A stretch of 64,000 nt of DNA from Poa pratensis (GCA_947311845.1 CAMZMU010000107.1:39788588-39852587); one strand, 5' to 3'; positions 31,161 through 42,844 are shown, counted from the stretch's first letter. Numbers and translations: made by a program. The notes: a model not told the origin generated them from the sequence alone.

Positions 31161-31400
31161 GAGCATCTCCAACCGGAGGCCCCAAACCCACCCCAAACGG
31201 GTGTATTCCGAATATTGACCGAATATTCGTTTTTGAGGAACGACCCGGTTCCATTCCATAGTACAACCGAACACGAGAATGGTCGATTGGAATGGAACGC
31301 TGCCATTCCGTTACAGTTGGTTCCGAAAACGAACAGACCCAGAGGACCATGACAACACGATAGATGGGCCAAGTCCAAAAAATAGCCCACTTATAGGCCT
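31161..31400. mobile_element. PIF/Harbinger-like MITE end, right limit uncertain
   Basis: GAGCATCTCCAACC after TTA is the classic terminal sequence of a grass PIF/Harbinger MITE with its TTA target. GGTTCCATTCCA near 31249 and TGGAATGGAAC near 31288 form an internal inverted pair. I could not find the opposite terminus, so the end coordinate is a guess. 31400-32080 shows nothing recognisable. Confidence 0.45.
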
Positions 31401-32085
31401 CACGTGCACCGGCCTATACAGTGACGAGATATCGATTCCGTCGACTCGTTCAGTCGCCGTAACCTGCTCGTGCTCATGCTCTGCAATGCACGTCTTGATA
31501 GTTTTTACACACATGGTCAAATTTGAGTCCATTTTACTCCTGACGTGGAGCAGCAGCTTGGGCTGACAAAATGGGACGACATGCTATGTGCAACGCCTAA
31601 ACAACTACAAAAAAGGTGGACTAAACCATCAGTTGCCCAGCTAACTGGTCTCTTGCTTACTTCATGTCATGCCTATCCTCCTCTTTGTTGAGTCCTCCTG
31701 CGCAGTGCCAGGCCACCAACACTTCAAAAGCTGACTGAACTTCTGTTGCAGTAGAAAACAGGCATAGTATCAATAGATGGTCGATATGTTAATTCTTTGA
31801 CTCCTAGAAACGAATTCACACGACAAGAGCAACAAAACAAAAAATCGATGAACAAGAAGGTGGCAGCAAATCATTTGCTCCAAGTATTAGAAAACCAGGG
31901 TCAATGGCTAAAGATCTTCAAACTAGAATCAATATTTAAAAGCTAATTAGCGTGATTAGTTACTGTCAATTGAATCCATAGGAGCTGTGGTTGGAGGCCA
32001 ATAGCATTGGATCAGAATATCTGGTGTATTTAAAGAACAGTTAACTATCATCTCTTACGGTTTTACCCTTGCAATCAATGCAGTC

Positions 32086-32450
32086 CTAACACTTGGTGTC
32101 GATACTCCATAGTACTTGTGTTGGAGTACAAGTAAAACAATTCTCGAAACCACGGATGAGTTCCGGGTGCCCGTCGAGCAGGACCTTCACAGCGCTGATA
32201 AAGGCGTCAACGCCGATCCTGTAACAAAGGAAATAATAGCATCAGGCTGAAGAGTATCATTACTTAAAAGCTCAGAACATGTAAGAATTTCCGTAGATGC
32301 AGGCGCTAGTGCATTACGGACTTCCTGCTAACAAATTCTCTCTGGACCGCCAGGAATTCCTTGTGCTTCTCAGGATTGTCACTGAAACTATCCGTCACGG
32401 AGCGGAGGTACAGGAGGGAGTTGTAGAGTGCCAGCCTCTGTGGAGATCTT
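32086..32450 (-). pseudogene. PAH-domain (SIN3-type) gene fragment, two exons
   Basis: Exon A (about 32450-32297) reads TLYNSLLYLRSVTDSFSDNP, then EKHKEFLAVQREF. Exon B (32218-32086, acceptor AG at 32219-32220) reads RIGVDAFISAVKVLLDGHPE and LIRGFENCF, with a stop at 32086. Together they make one paired amphipathic helix, the domain by which SIN3 co-repressors bind transcription factors (compare EKYDEFLEVMKDF and ARVKELFKGHxDLILGFN). The intron splits the domain. There is no start: exon A runs into a LINE-like 3' tail at about 32450. It could be the end of a larger gene whose earlier exons are at 33701-34075, or a captured fragment. Confidence 0.65.
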
Positions 32451-32627
32451 CAGGGCGAAGGGATCTTGAGGGCGAAGGGAGTTTTAGGTGATTTGTTACC
32501 TAGGGAGTAGTCGGTGTGTTTTGTAATGTCCGTGGGTGCGGCCGGGGGTGACCTCTTCGTCTCGCCCGGCCGTGATGTGTAATCGATAGGGGCAAAGCTT
32601 TTGCCCCCCTTTCGAAAAAAAAACGGA
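32451..32627 (+). mobile_element. 3' tail of a LINE-type retroposon with poly-A
   Basis: Sequence of LINE 3' UTR type (GTTTTGTAATG, then GGGGCAAAGCTTTTGCCCCC) ends in CGAAAAAAAAA at about 32626, on the plus strand. No coding remains. The 5' limit is set only by the end of the PAH exon. Confidence 0.55.
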
Positions 32628-33216
32628 ACGATATCAGAATATAAGACTAGGCTAAAATCAACAATTGCAGAAAAACAGTACCAGCTTGCTCGTAACGACA
32701 TTGGATCAGAACAGTGATGCTGCTTCAGGAAGTACACGTCTTATGAGGAAACCAGATTAAAAAACACAGAAAGAACAAAAGTTACATTACATGGTAACAA
32801 ACGTTCTAACGTTCTTTTCAAAACATTCAATCACTTTACTGTGGCTTGCTTAATTTCTGTCACAAGACAAGAGTTCCTCGTCTCTACAAAGTATTGATAT
32901 GATCCATCAGGAAACGCTTATGCACTACTTTCTGCAAAAGCATCAGGATATATATTTCACACTAATGTCCTACATTAAGTTATCATTATCTTCTCTACCG
33001 TCAGAATATAGGCTTGCTAAATTCATATTGATTGACATATCGTGATGCTCGCGGTATAAGTGGGTCTGATTCTCCCCTGATCTTTGTGAGTCTCATTTTA
33101 TTAGGTACGGATGACAGCAATCAAGTGCATCCCTTAGGTAGTGCTACTTTCTCGGACTACTTGAATTTTCATGCAAACAAACCGTTGTACATATTTGCCC
33201 ACGGCTATTAAAATTA

Positions 33217-33339
33217 CTCCCTCCGATCCATATTAGTGGGCATAGCTTTGTCTAAATTCATATGTATCTAGTTAAGTATTTAGACTAGATACATGTGTAT
33301 CTAGACAAAGTTGTGCCCACTAATATGGATCGGAGGTAG
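33217..33339. mobile_element. Stowaway MITE
   Basis: 123 bp flanked by TA (33215-33216 and 33340-33341). The ends CTCCCTCCGATCCATATTAG and CTAATATGGATCGGAGGTAG are inverted, and the whole element folds into a hairpin (TGGGCATAGCTTTGTC against GACAAAGTTGTGCCCA). This is the Tc1/mariner-derived Stowaway type. Flanking DNA at 32630-33210 and 33345-33690 shows no gene. Confidence 0.93.
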
Positions 33340-33700
33340 TAATAAAATTCACTCATTCACATCAAATCGGGACTAATGGTTTGTTACACTTTTCATAAAA
33401 CTCGGACTTACGTCAATTATGGAGGAATAATGGCGGGCAGAGAAGCACTTAGATGTCAGGGCACCTGCTTGTTTATCTGCACATGCTCATAATATAAGAC
33501 GAATGAACACAGTTCAAAGAGTCTAATGCATATTGTAAAGGGCAAAATGTTTCCAAGAGCTAAGTTTTCATGCAGCATGTAATTAAGAGCGTATGCACTT
33601 AGATGTCAGGCAGTGCTGCATGATATAACTCCAACTACAGTAAAAGATAAAGTCTACAAACCAGTCCAAAATATACTTTTGCAAATGTGTGAGTATTTAC

Positions 33701-34075
33701 CTACTGCCTTCATCTTGGCCTTTACCGTTGACAAGTTCAGTCTTATTGTCCTCTTGCTCCACCACTTCTTTTCCTAGTGACCTCTTCTTTGTAAGAGGCT
33801 CTAAAACTTGCTTACGTGTTTCCTCATCATTTGTATTCTTCCCATCATTCTATTAGCAAAATAGCATTTAGTAAATTGACAAACCCACTGAAACCAAAAA
33901 CCTTACTAGACCAATAAAATGTCAACCCAAAACAAAGAGAATGAGGGAGAAATAAAGATAAATGGTAATCATAATCAGCACTAAGTTCAATGTGTAAATC
34001 TGAAGATGTATATACTTTAAGCGCCTCATTGATATCGTTCCCGCACTCTTGACTTCTTGAGTCTTGACCAATCTA
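33701..34075 (-). pseudogene. Two orphan exons, unidentified hydrophilic protein
   Basis: Exon 1 (about 34072-34016) and exon 2 (33849-33701) have acceptor AG and donor GT sites on the minus strand. The combined reading is highly charged: IGQDSRSQECGNDINEALK, then NDGKNTNDEETRKQVLEPL and TKKRSLGKEVVEQEDNKTEL. I do not recognise the family. Same strand and vicinity as the PAH fragment downstream suggest they could be parts of one gene, but this is inference. Confidence 0.5.
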
Positions 34076-34239
34076 CTGTTAAAAAATATACACTAGTCCA
34101 TTAAGCACAGCCCCCCACAAGCACACATTTCAAATGGTCCTACGGATATTCCTCACTATATTAAACCTGGGCAAATCGGCGACCTATCAGCGATCCAGCT
34201 ACTGTAGCAACACTGTACATAAAAGAACACTAACCCTAA

Positions 34240-34690
34240 ATCGCGGCTGCTCCTCATTTTCCCCGTCCCTTTGCGACCTCGCCGCCAGCGGTGCCGCCTC
34301 CGGCCGCCGGAGCAGCCATGGAGGCCACGGGCCACCTCCCACGCGCTCCCGACGCCTGCACGGACCCGCCACGGTTTTTCGCGCACGCGGAGAGCGGCGT
34401 TGACCGGTCGCTCCCGGTCGCCTCTGCGCGGCGCGCGTGCCCGTCGCCGCGTCGCCTTCTCCGGCCGCCTCGGGCCGCCACCGACCAGAACCGCGCCTGA
34501 GCGACCTCCGCCGCACTACCCTTCTTCTCTTCCATGAGTCTCGCGTGCCGGGAAGCCCCGAAGGCGTCGTATGGGGTCGTCTTCCCCGCGGCCGCCCGCC
34601 GCACACGATTCACCCGCTCGAGACCTCCTCCGGCCTCCCCGACCCCTCCATCTTCTTTCCGGTGAGCATCTGGACGTAGTCACAACAGGT
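34240..34690 (+). pseudogene. GC-rich first-exon-like segment
   Basis: A sharp GC rise begins after ACTAACCCTAAATCGCGG and ends at a donor-like GTGAGC (34660) and GGTATG (34689). ACATAAAAG lies just upstream. On the plus strand an ATG at 34317 gives 60 residues with no known domain; the minus strand is also open. This is the look of a grass 5' exon, perhaps captured by the Helitron that ends at 40423. The true strand and product are unknown. Confidence 0.4.
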
Positions 34691-36106
34691 ATGTGGTTTC
34701 AAGAAATCTAAATGCTATTCATCCGGTTCAAATCATTCGCTGACCACTATCTCCTCCTATTTTTCTGTGTCAGCCAATGCACTCTAGGTGTTTGATGAAT
34801 TTTTACTTGCTAAATTTTCAATAGGAGTGAACGGATGCATGCATTCAACGTCATCAGAATATTTCTCAAGTCTATGGTATGCACAGGACAGATATGTATC
34901 AAACTTGATGTTATTAGGCACCCAAGCAGCTATGCCTATGTTCCTAAGTCACCTGCTCTTAAGAGAAACCAATTTTTAGCACATACAAAGGCGCCAAGAC
35001 ACTCTTCATTTAGCAAATATATTTATCTTAAACTCTTCCTGTATTGCTCACTTGCACATTTCTTTGTTAGTGCATATCTGTAATATTCTAGAAAAAGGTA
35101 TTGCACCTGATGGTTCCTTACTGATTATAATTAGATGAGTAAATTCCTAAGTGCCAATTGAATTTGTTTGTGAACAATATGATGCATAGGCTGACATGTT
35201 TGAAGGATGTTCTGTTCTGAAGATCCGTATTTACATGTTCTCCTTAGTTTTACTCTTTGTTCTTACTTCTTACATTAAGAGCATAAATATGTGATAAGCT
35301 CCAGTGATGCAGGATAAGCCTCCTTATTTATCATGGCAAGGTAGTGTGTCAGTTATGATTCTATATATATTGTTTTTAATAACTTGCTTTTTAATGGACC
35401 CAGTGAAGTCCTATTGTCTGAATATATCAATACTTACTGCATATAGGTAAAACATTTGTTTTCCACTATTGTTTCAAAAATTCTTTTAGGTAGAACCTTT
35501 CCTTTTCCCCCAGTTTTAGATACACGAGGAAGGAAATTAAAAAAAACAGTGCGTTGGAGAGGGCAATTATATAGCTGGATGTCCATTCTGACGGTGCACA
35601 TCAGTTCAGTTTGGTGCCACGTTATTTGCCCATATTCCGAGTTCTAGATCCTGCTTAGTTTACAAGCATAAAATAGATTTACAATGCTATTCATTATAAA
35701 TTCGTTTTGATTTTGTACAGTCTACTGTGAAAGTTTGAAATAGCCATCTCATCTATGTTGTTACTTTCTTACAAGATCTTTGATTAACGAATGTGGTCAT
35801 GTCCGAGTTTTTTATTTAATTGTAAAAACATGATGTCCTTCTAGATATCACAAATTAGTTTCTGAGCATATTTGCCAATTGCAAACCCACTGGACTCTAG
35901 CAACAGTGAATAGACTGAATCCGCTCTTACTTGATATTATGTATTTGGTTAACATTAGTCGCAGGTATGATCGCGCATTGCAATCTTGAATGGTGCTAAA
36001 ATAAAATGCAACCGGGTGCGCTTCTTTTGTGTTATTAATCCATTTTTTATTAGCAAGACATGGTATATTATACTTTACATGAACACGTTTCCTTGCTTTG
36101 TTTCAG
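34691..36106. other. AT-rich, intron-like or intergenic sequence
   Basis: No gene, terminal repeat or recognisable element. Short open frames here have no family resemblance. It could be intron between the GC-rich segment at 34240 and the exon-like piece at 36107. Confidence 0.45.
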
Positions 36107-36211
36107 GCTTGCAGTTCTGCAGTACTCTCGGCGGCAGCCGGAACCGAGCGAGAGAAGGGAGAGCCGCAGTCGGCAACTTCAGCTCCCGCCGGCAGGCAAC
36201 GATGATTGGAG
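36107..36211 (+). pseudogene. Orphan exon with good splice sites
   Basis: TTGTTTCAG precedes 36107 and GTAAGG follows 36211. The best frame reads LAVLQYSRRQPEPSERRESR, then QLQLPPAGNDDW. GC content is higher than the surrounding DNA. Family not recognised. 36212-37819 shows no other gene. Confidence 0.45.
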
Positions 36212-37819
36212 GTAAGGCCACCTCTTCTCCCTCTTTTTTCTTGATTCCCTGTTTTTTTTCCTTTTCTCACCGTGTGGAATACCATACCTTGATATTTCCT
36301 TGCTGATTAGATAGTGCAGAGGGGCGAGCGTGCTAAGGAGATAGATCATGCTTAGATCCCTCACCTTTATGCTGTTGCAAGCTCATCAGCTTGCACAATT
36401 ATTTGGGCACGCAGCACTCTGTCCTCATCTTCATTTGATTGAAACTATGGTGATGCAGTTTACCGTTCAGATTATATATTATAGCTAGGGCAGGATTTAA
36501 TAATTTACGGCAAACAATGATACAGGTAAAAAAGATAAAGAACGACCATAGCAACGTTACTCAATCGGTAAGTTCTACAGTATGCTACGCCGGCTATCAG
36601 TGTAAGAGGATGGAGTTCAATTTATCTCATCTAAAAGGTAACGAGTTAAATGTCAAATGTCTCATGCTTTCCTTAGTTTGTGTGTATATTGTTTTCCTGC
36701 ATAGTCCTGACTTTCAAATCTACAAAGGATTGTATTGTCATTAATACTTCCATTTATTATTTTCTTGCTCATTTATAATGTGTCTGTCAAAATATCTATG
36801 CCATCACTTAAATCTGTACCGTCATAAAAATAATTGATTTTATAAGTAATCAAAAATATGATACCTGGTCTATTTCTTCCCATGACAGTGCCCGTGAAAT
36901 ATATAACGTACAAAATTGCATTACAACGATATCTGTGCTACCTTGTGAGAATAGGGCCTATATGTGCATCATGCAACAGGGAATTAGAACAAAGCGTAGG
37001 ATATCCTTCGTTACAGTAGCAGTAGCAACTGGATCTACATTACCAAATAAATTGGTTCGGTGGATTTATTGATTATTAGTCAGAACGTAATATGATTTTT
37101 TGAACATAAAGATTCACCATTTAAATGACTCAATGCCCAATGTTTTGGTCGAAGGAAGTAGATTATACTGCAGCTTTGTATTATCTGGATTAGGCCACAG
37201 ATTAGTGAATCGTGCGCGGTGTTTTTGGCATCGTGTCCTCTGCTCTTACACTAATGCCGGTTTTGTTATATCCATTTTATTTGTCTGCAGATTACAGGAA
37301 AATTAGGAGCAACAAAGTTTTAATTTTTGTGTGCAGGGCCACAGTATATTCTTCTTTCTTTCGTCTTGCCATGTGTATTACCTGCTGAATTGGTGCTGAA
37401 CAATTGTGTACTGGAAGCGTTTTGTGATATTGGTGCTAAAAATTTGTGTATTGCTAAAACTTAAATGACACTTTATACTTATAGACTCAACATTGCTTGG
37501 CCAAGCCTTTTCAAGAATGGTTGAAGTACCACCTGAATTTTTAGCTTGGATTTGTGATAATGACCCTTCGCAAATGTCTTTTCACCGCGCCACTTTTTGT
37601 GTTCCGTACCTAAGGTTGTGAGACCCTACATATATGGAATGCAAAAAACAGTTTTCGCAGGAAAACTCGGTGTTGGCCGTTACAAGGACCTGAATTTAGG
37701 CATTTATATATTGCAATTAATTCGAAAACCGCAATCACAAATTTCGTACGGCTAAATATTTAATGTCCTTAATTCATCCCGTTTGCGAAAAAATAATTTG
37801 ATTTTGTTTTAAATGGCAG

Positions 37820-37916
37820 GGTAGGTGTGACGCCTGAGCTGAAGGTGTGGATGTTAGCTGCCAACAAGACAATACAAGACATGACAAAGAGTATGCCGGA
37901 CGATCAATTCAGTTAA
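37820..37916 (+). pseudogene. Orphan terminal exon
   Basis: An acceptor AAATGGCAG precedes 37820. The frame GVTPELKVWMLAANKTIQDM followed by TKSMPDDQFS ends at TAA 37914-37916. It looks like the last exon of a gene. No upstream partner exon is certain, and the family is not recognised. Confidence 0.45.
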
Positions 37917-38043
37917 CTAAAACCTCTTATGTAAAACATGTGAAAATTAGATGCATATCTGGGGACAAGCATCTACTACAAGCAAAACATGTAACTTCTA
38001 AGAATGTTCATACGACAGTGTAGTTTGCAGATATTTGTTTAAT

Positions 38044-39458
38044 CACTACTAGGAAAACCCTTATAGGTAGGTTGCATTCTGTGGCGCACCAGGCTTGGTG
38101 CGCCACAGAAAGTCATATTTCTGTGGCGCACATGGCCAGGTGCGCCACAGAAAGGTATCCGGGAGGCGGGTTAAAATTTGAAAAAAAAAATCTGTGGCGC
38201 ACCTGGCACGTGCGCCACAGAAAGTTGACATTCTGTGGCGCACCTGGCAGGTGTGCCACAGAAAGGCGACATTCTGTGGCGCACCAAGATTGGTGCGCCA
38301 CAGAATTTTTTTTTTCAAATCCCACCCCCGTGGATCGCCTTTTTTGTCTTGCAGGAAGTAAAAGAAAATGATAAAAAATTCAATAAATAGAATCCTTTGA
38401 CATGTAGTTAGGTTTGAGTGTCTAGTAGGTATAGAAATTTTGAAATATGAATTTTGACCTTTTCTGCAACAAACAGGAAAAAAAAACTTGTAACGGCCAT
38501 AACTTTTGCATACGACGTCGAAATAATACAAAAAATATGTCAAAAAACGTGAGAAAAATCCGAGTTCGAATTCCAAAAGACGATTTCAAAAGATTCCTCA
38601 AATTCCGCAAAAAATATATATCATACCCGGTCAGCAATTCACAGATTTCTCAAATTCCAAAAGAAAAAAAATTATTTCAAACAGACGATTTTTCGCAGCA
38701 AAATCAAAAAAATTCAAAAAATTCAAAAAAATTCAAAAATTTCAAAAAAGACACAGAAATGTATAACAAAGAAGATTGTTGACTTTTCTTGACTTTTTTT
38801 TTATTTTTTTGGATTTTTTTATTTTTTTTGGATTTTTTAGATTTTTTGAATTTTTTTGGATTTTTTTGATATTTTTGGATTTTTTCAAAAAAAATTAAGT
38901 TTTTTGAATTATTTTGGATATTTTGAAACTTTTGAATCTCCTTTTGAAAGTTTAGAAGTTTTTGAAAATCTGAAATTTTAAAACACACGTTTATAACATA
39001 TACATAACATATACACATACAAGACTTAAGAGGATTCATATGATATATATATCAATAAGAAGTTGAGTAGCACAAGGGTAGGTGAAGTGGGTGGATCTTA
39101 GAAGTTAAGCGTGCTAGGGTTGGAGCAATTTGAGGATGAGTGACCTAGCGGGAAGGTATCAGTTCAAAAAATTCAAAAAATCTGAAAATAATTCCAATAA
39201 TTAGGATTTTTCATATAATTTCATATTTTGATTTTTCTGATTTTTTTTTGAAAATTTTTAAATTTTTTTTGCAGTTTCTGAATTTTTTGAATTTTTTCAG
39301 AATTCTGTGGCGCACCAGGCAGGTGCGCCACTGAAAGTGGATTTCTTTGGCGCACGCCCATGGTGCGCCACAGAAAAAAAAATTGTGGCGAGAATTCTGT
39401 GGCGCACCCAGCAGAATTCTAATTTGGTGCGCCACTGATAACCCTTCTCCTAGTAGTG
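38044..39458 (+). mobile_element. Complete non-autonomous CACTA element
   Basis: 1415 bp, with left end CACTACTAGGAAAACC, right end GGTTATC-type inverted copy ending CCTAGTAGTG, and 3-bp target duplication AAT (38041-38043 and 39459-39461). The first 270 and last 160 bases hold palindromic subterminal units around GTGGCGCACC. The AT-rich middle shares its whole length with the element at 1-1456, including the 5S-derived module. It has no transposase, so it must be mobilised in trans. Confidence 0.95.
39069..39155 (+). pseudogene. 5S rRNA-derived module inside CACTA element, second copy
   Basis: 87 bases homologous to 863-949, keeping AAGTTAAGCGTGCT (box A) and GGATGAGTGACCTAGCGGGA (box C, two differences from my remembered plant 5S in the core). 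It lacks the 5S 3' end. The position relative to the right terminus is as in the first element, apart from the duplication there. Confidence 0.8.
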
Positions 39459-39461
39459 AAT

Positions 39462-40390
39462 GCTAGAGAAGGCAGGTTGCGAGAGGTATCCTTTCTGACG
39501 CTACTGGGTAAATATTTTGATTTTAGAGCACCTCAATGTATTATTTGCCCATTATGTAACTGCATTGCGTTGTTTATGTGTTTAGGAGAATTTTTTAGCT
39601 ATCCCAGTAAGACAGCATTCTTACCTTGCTTAGTTATGACCTATCAATAATAGTTTTATATGGTGTTGTTTATGAATGACTATGATAATTATTGCCCCTA
39701 GGCATTGCAAATTTTCGACATATTTTCGGTAGAAGATATTTTCACATCTTTGTAGTTGATTCCATGCAAATTGGCTTAGTTAGACAGTTGGTCGTGCATT
39801 AAGTTTGAGTTGTGCCTATTCTAAGCAATGGATGGTGTTGTTATCTTAAGCATTTTCTGACTTCGACTGGTTGTCAATCTGACCCTCTCAATAATATTCG
39901 GAAAAACAAATTATATAGATTATCTGTCATTAGTAATGTAGTTCCGTAATACTTGCTTCTGCTTTACACTTCTACGATTTCTATCTGATTAATTGTATTC
40001 CTATTAATGATTTTTTCTATAATTTACTATTGTCAATTTTACCCTTGCGTTCCTTCGTATACGGTGTTTGAAGGTGGCAATGTGCTCAGGCGGCAGTGCT
40101 GCCTCTCCCCTCGACATGTTTAGGGTCAGCGTAGGCAGGGCGAAGTGGCGGTTACGTCTGCTCAGGTGCCACTGTCATAATAGGTTCACAGATTGGATCT
40201 GGATGTTATTTTTTCTGTCCATGCTTCGTATCTTTGTTTTATCAGCCTCCCAGAACCTCAGGGTAAGAAAGTAAGCCACATTCATTTGTTGTATGTCCAT
40301 TGCCTTTATTTTTTGGTTATGTTCATATTTCGCTTGCTCTCAAAACTGGATCAACTAATTATACACTCAGATAAATCTTTTGTCACCACG
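39462..40390. other. AT-rich sequence without recognisable gene
   Basis: No terminal repeats or domain seen. A mildly GC-richer stretch at 40065-40180 (GTGGCAATGTGCTCAGGCGG) could be an exon, but splice sites are ambiguous. It lies within the presumed Helitron body that ends at 40423. Confidence 0.4.
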
Positions 40391-40423
40391 GGTGCGGCGT
40401 GCCGCCGCACCAAATTCCACTAG
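40391..40423 (+). mobile_element. Helitron 3' terminus
   Basis: A perfect 8-bp stem GGTGCGGC / GCCGCACC with loop GTGCC (40391-40411), then AAATTCCACTAG ending at 40423 and a T. This is the hairpin-plus-CTAG signature of a Helitron right end. The matching TC start was not found; it could lie anywhere upstream, possibly before the GC-rich exon at 34240. 40424-40972 shows no gene, only a diverged direct repeat (40637 and 40849). Confidence 0.78.
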
Positions 40424-40972
40424 TCAAATATCAAAGCAAACCTAATTCCTTCGTTCTAAGTACATTTTCCACTTTCCAGCAACACATCTCATGCATGCAA
40501 TCTACCATAGATTCGGATGGTTAGACATATCATGAGCAGAAACCACAATGGCATACAGAAAAACATGATTCTGGCGACCGAGTAACTTGTAAGCAGTGCC
40601 TTTGGATAAAAACATATGATCAATTCTACAATTGATCCAGCAGGTTTACTTAATAAACAGAACATTGTCCATTGGCTATATGTATGGCAACTTGGCAAGA
40701 CAAGGTCATTCAACAAACAACACGTGATGAAAAAAAGGTAGTTTGGTCTACAAGGTAAAACTAGAATGTTTGTATTCGCAACAAGGCAAAAAAGATCACG
40801 ATCACATGGCGTGAGGTGGTCAAGTAATTAGCATGTACAGCAACCAGGTTTATTTATTAGGCACACCATTGTCGATTGGCTGTGCATGTACGGCAAGACA
40901 ATGTGACTAAACAGTAGACAAATAACTCACTGGAATAGTGTGAGCATTCATATACTTCGATGAAATACTTAC

Positions 40973-42844
40973 ATCCGATAAGAAAGTGACACACTTGCGC
41001 TTTTGGTTAGTCACAGGTTGCCCAGCCGCTAGCATTTGATTAGTAGGACATTTTTTTTGTTTCCACCGTTAAAGCAGGACCTTCAGAACAATATTTTTTC
41101 TGCGTCATCATTTGGAAGGACCTACTCTCTTGCTTATCCTCGTTTCGACAAATTACTAAGGTGACAATAGGCTCGGGTTGCTCAACCACCTTTTGATTGG
41201 ATTCTTGGTTCCAAGACTTGCCTCTCTCTGTTCGGTTTCCGGCTCTTTTCTCTCACTGCACTAGGCCTAATGCATCTGTTGCCTCAGTTTGCTCTTCCTC
41301 GCCCCTGAACTTAGATTTGCAACCTCGCCTTTCTCATGCCGCTGCCTCTGAGCTTTCAAACCTGCATGCTTTTCTTAACACGGTAATACTAGATTTGAGT
41401 GTCCCGGACGTTAGGGTTGCGCGTCTCGACGGCAGGCCACTAACCACTAAATCAGCATATTCGACAGCTTTTGAACATTTGCAGGTAGTTCCCTTCGCAA
41501 CGCCTACTTGGAAGAATTTCTCGACGAATCGTTCCGCTTGTTCCTTTGGTTGTTCACTAATTTGTGCCACTTTCGAAAAGGGTTGTCTACGACGGCTTCT
41601 TGTCCGTTCTGCCCTGAGGCCGAGTCCACCGAGCACTTGTTGCTGTACTGTCACTCCATTCTACCCTTTAGGTCGGCGCTTCCTGCTCTTTACGCGGACG
41701 TGCGGGAGTGCCCCGGGTGCGGGATCTTTGGGCCGGTTCTCCTCTTTGAAGGTCCGATCCTCAGTTCTTATATGTGCCCTTTGGAATATTTGGAAACGCA
41801 GGAACGCCAAAGTTTTTCGCAATATTGTGGAACCGCTACAGCTTGTCTTTCGAAGGTGTGCAGACGACCTGGTCCCATCGTTGCTCCAATCTTGCTCATA
41901 AGCATTTGACACACTCGTGGGCTGTAAAGTTTACTCAGTTAGCTTCTTAGTCCTCTATAGCTTCATCTCATCTTCTTTTCTTTTCTTTTCATCGAGCCAT
42001 CTTGGAGCTCTGGCCGTTTCTTTGACCATGTAATTATCTCTCTTTATTTTTTGTTTTTTCTTTCTTTGGTTCACGGTTTTGTAAATAACTCTGTAATTTG
42101 TTTTGTGTAATGGGTCAGGCCGGCTCTTGAGCCCGCCGTAGTTTCGTCAAAAAACAAAAATCTGCGTCTCGCTCATATCCTTCTTGGGCAATTGATTTGT
42201 CTCAGACTGCTTACCTTTGTGTTTTTCAGTTTTTCCATCTATCTTCTCGGGCATACAGCGCACTTCCAGTAGCTTACTCTCACAGGCTAATTTCCTTTTG
42301 GTATGAGCTGCTTTTGCTTTTGCTTGTGCTCGCAATCTGTGAATCTCATCATCTTTCTTTTGGGACGCCACTTGCAGCTGTTCTACTTTCTGTTGAAGAT
42401 CTTGCGCTCCTTCAGTAGCTCGTGTTGCCTCTTTTTTCATGTAACTAAGGAGACCAGCAGATTCCTGCTCCACTGTCTTAAGCTGATACCGGAGAAAATC
42501 CCTTTCTGCAGTTATTTGACGCTGTTATCCTTCTCTGAGCAAACAGCTTCATAACTCTGCTTCAATTTCAGTAGCTCTGCTTTTAGATCTCTTGTGATGT
42601 TCTCATGGTCTGCAGAGTTTTGACTATGGTCCATACCACCCTCTACTTCCTTCACTTTTATCTAACATAGAAGCAAAGCCAGGCCACAAAACAATGATTA
42701 AGAAAATTAACGAGACGCACAAGCTCTGCTGCATGCTTTTGAGCCATGCAACTTATGTTTCAGTAAGTACCTGAAACTCTGTGTTTTCTGCAGCCAAAAC
42801 ATCCACAAAAGTTGTTAAGTCCTCAAAGTCACTCACTTGGAGTT
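40973..42844 (-). pseudogene. Coiled-coil gene fragment broken by a LINE
   Basis: Exon 1 (42844-42771; AG before, GT after) reads LQVSDFEDLTTFVDVLAAEN. Exon 2 starts at 42661 (LKAELLKLKQSYEAVCSEKD and RDFLRYQLKTVEQESAGLLS) and continues as a long heptad-rich coiled coil. It is interrupted by the LINE at 41107-42160 and resumes in the same exon to a donor GT at 40971-40972. One base is missing near 42520, which causes a stop. Removing the LINE and one copy of its TCTGCGTC duplication restores continuity of the exon. I do not recognise the gene. It is a pseudogene or an isolated fragment, since no start or end exon was found. Confidence 0.7.
41107..42160 (+). mobile_element. 5'-truncated LINE, 3' end with poly-A
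   Basis: 1054 bp on the plus strand. Coding frames include DLLSCLSSFRQITKVTIGSG, SWFQDLPLSVRFPALFSHC and CPFCPEAESTEHLLLYC, the last being the zf-RVT finger at the end of L1 ORF2. The 3' UTR ends in CGTCAAAAAACAAAAA. The target duplication TCTGCGTC stands at 41099-41106 and 42161-42168. It is related in type to, but diverged from, the LINE at 8382-29123. Confidence 0.9.

Noticed and set aside
34134..34613. Overlapping open frames on both strands of the GC-rich segment
   Set aside because: Kept only as an exon-like segment; no frame shows a recognisable domain, so no protein is called.
38080..38310. Regularly spaced palindromic repeats resembling a CRISPR array
   Set aside because: The units are CACTA subterminal repeats, irregular in spacing, in a plant genome and bounded by CACTA ends with a target duplication.
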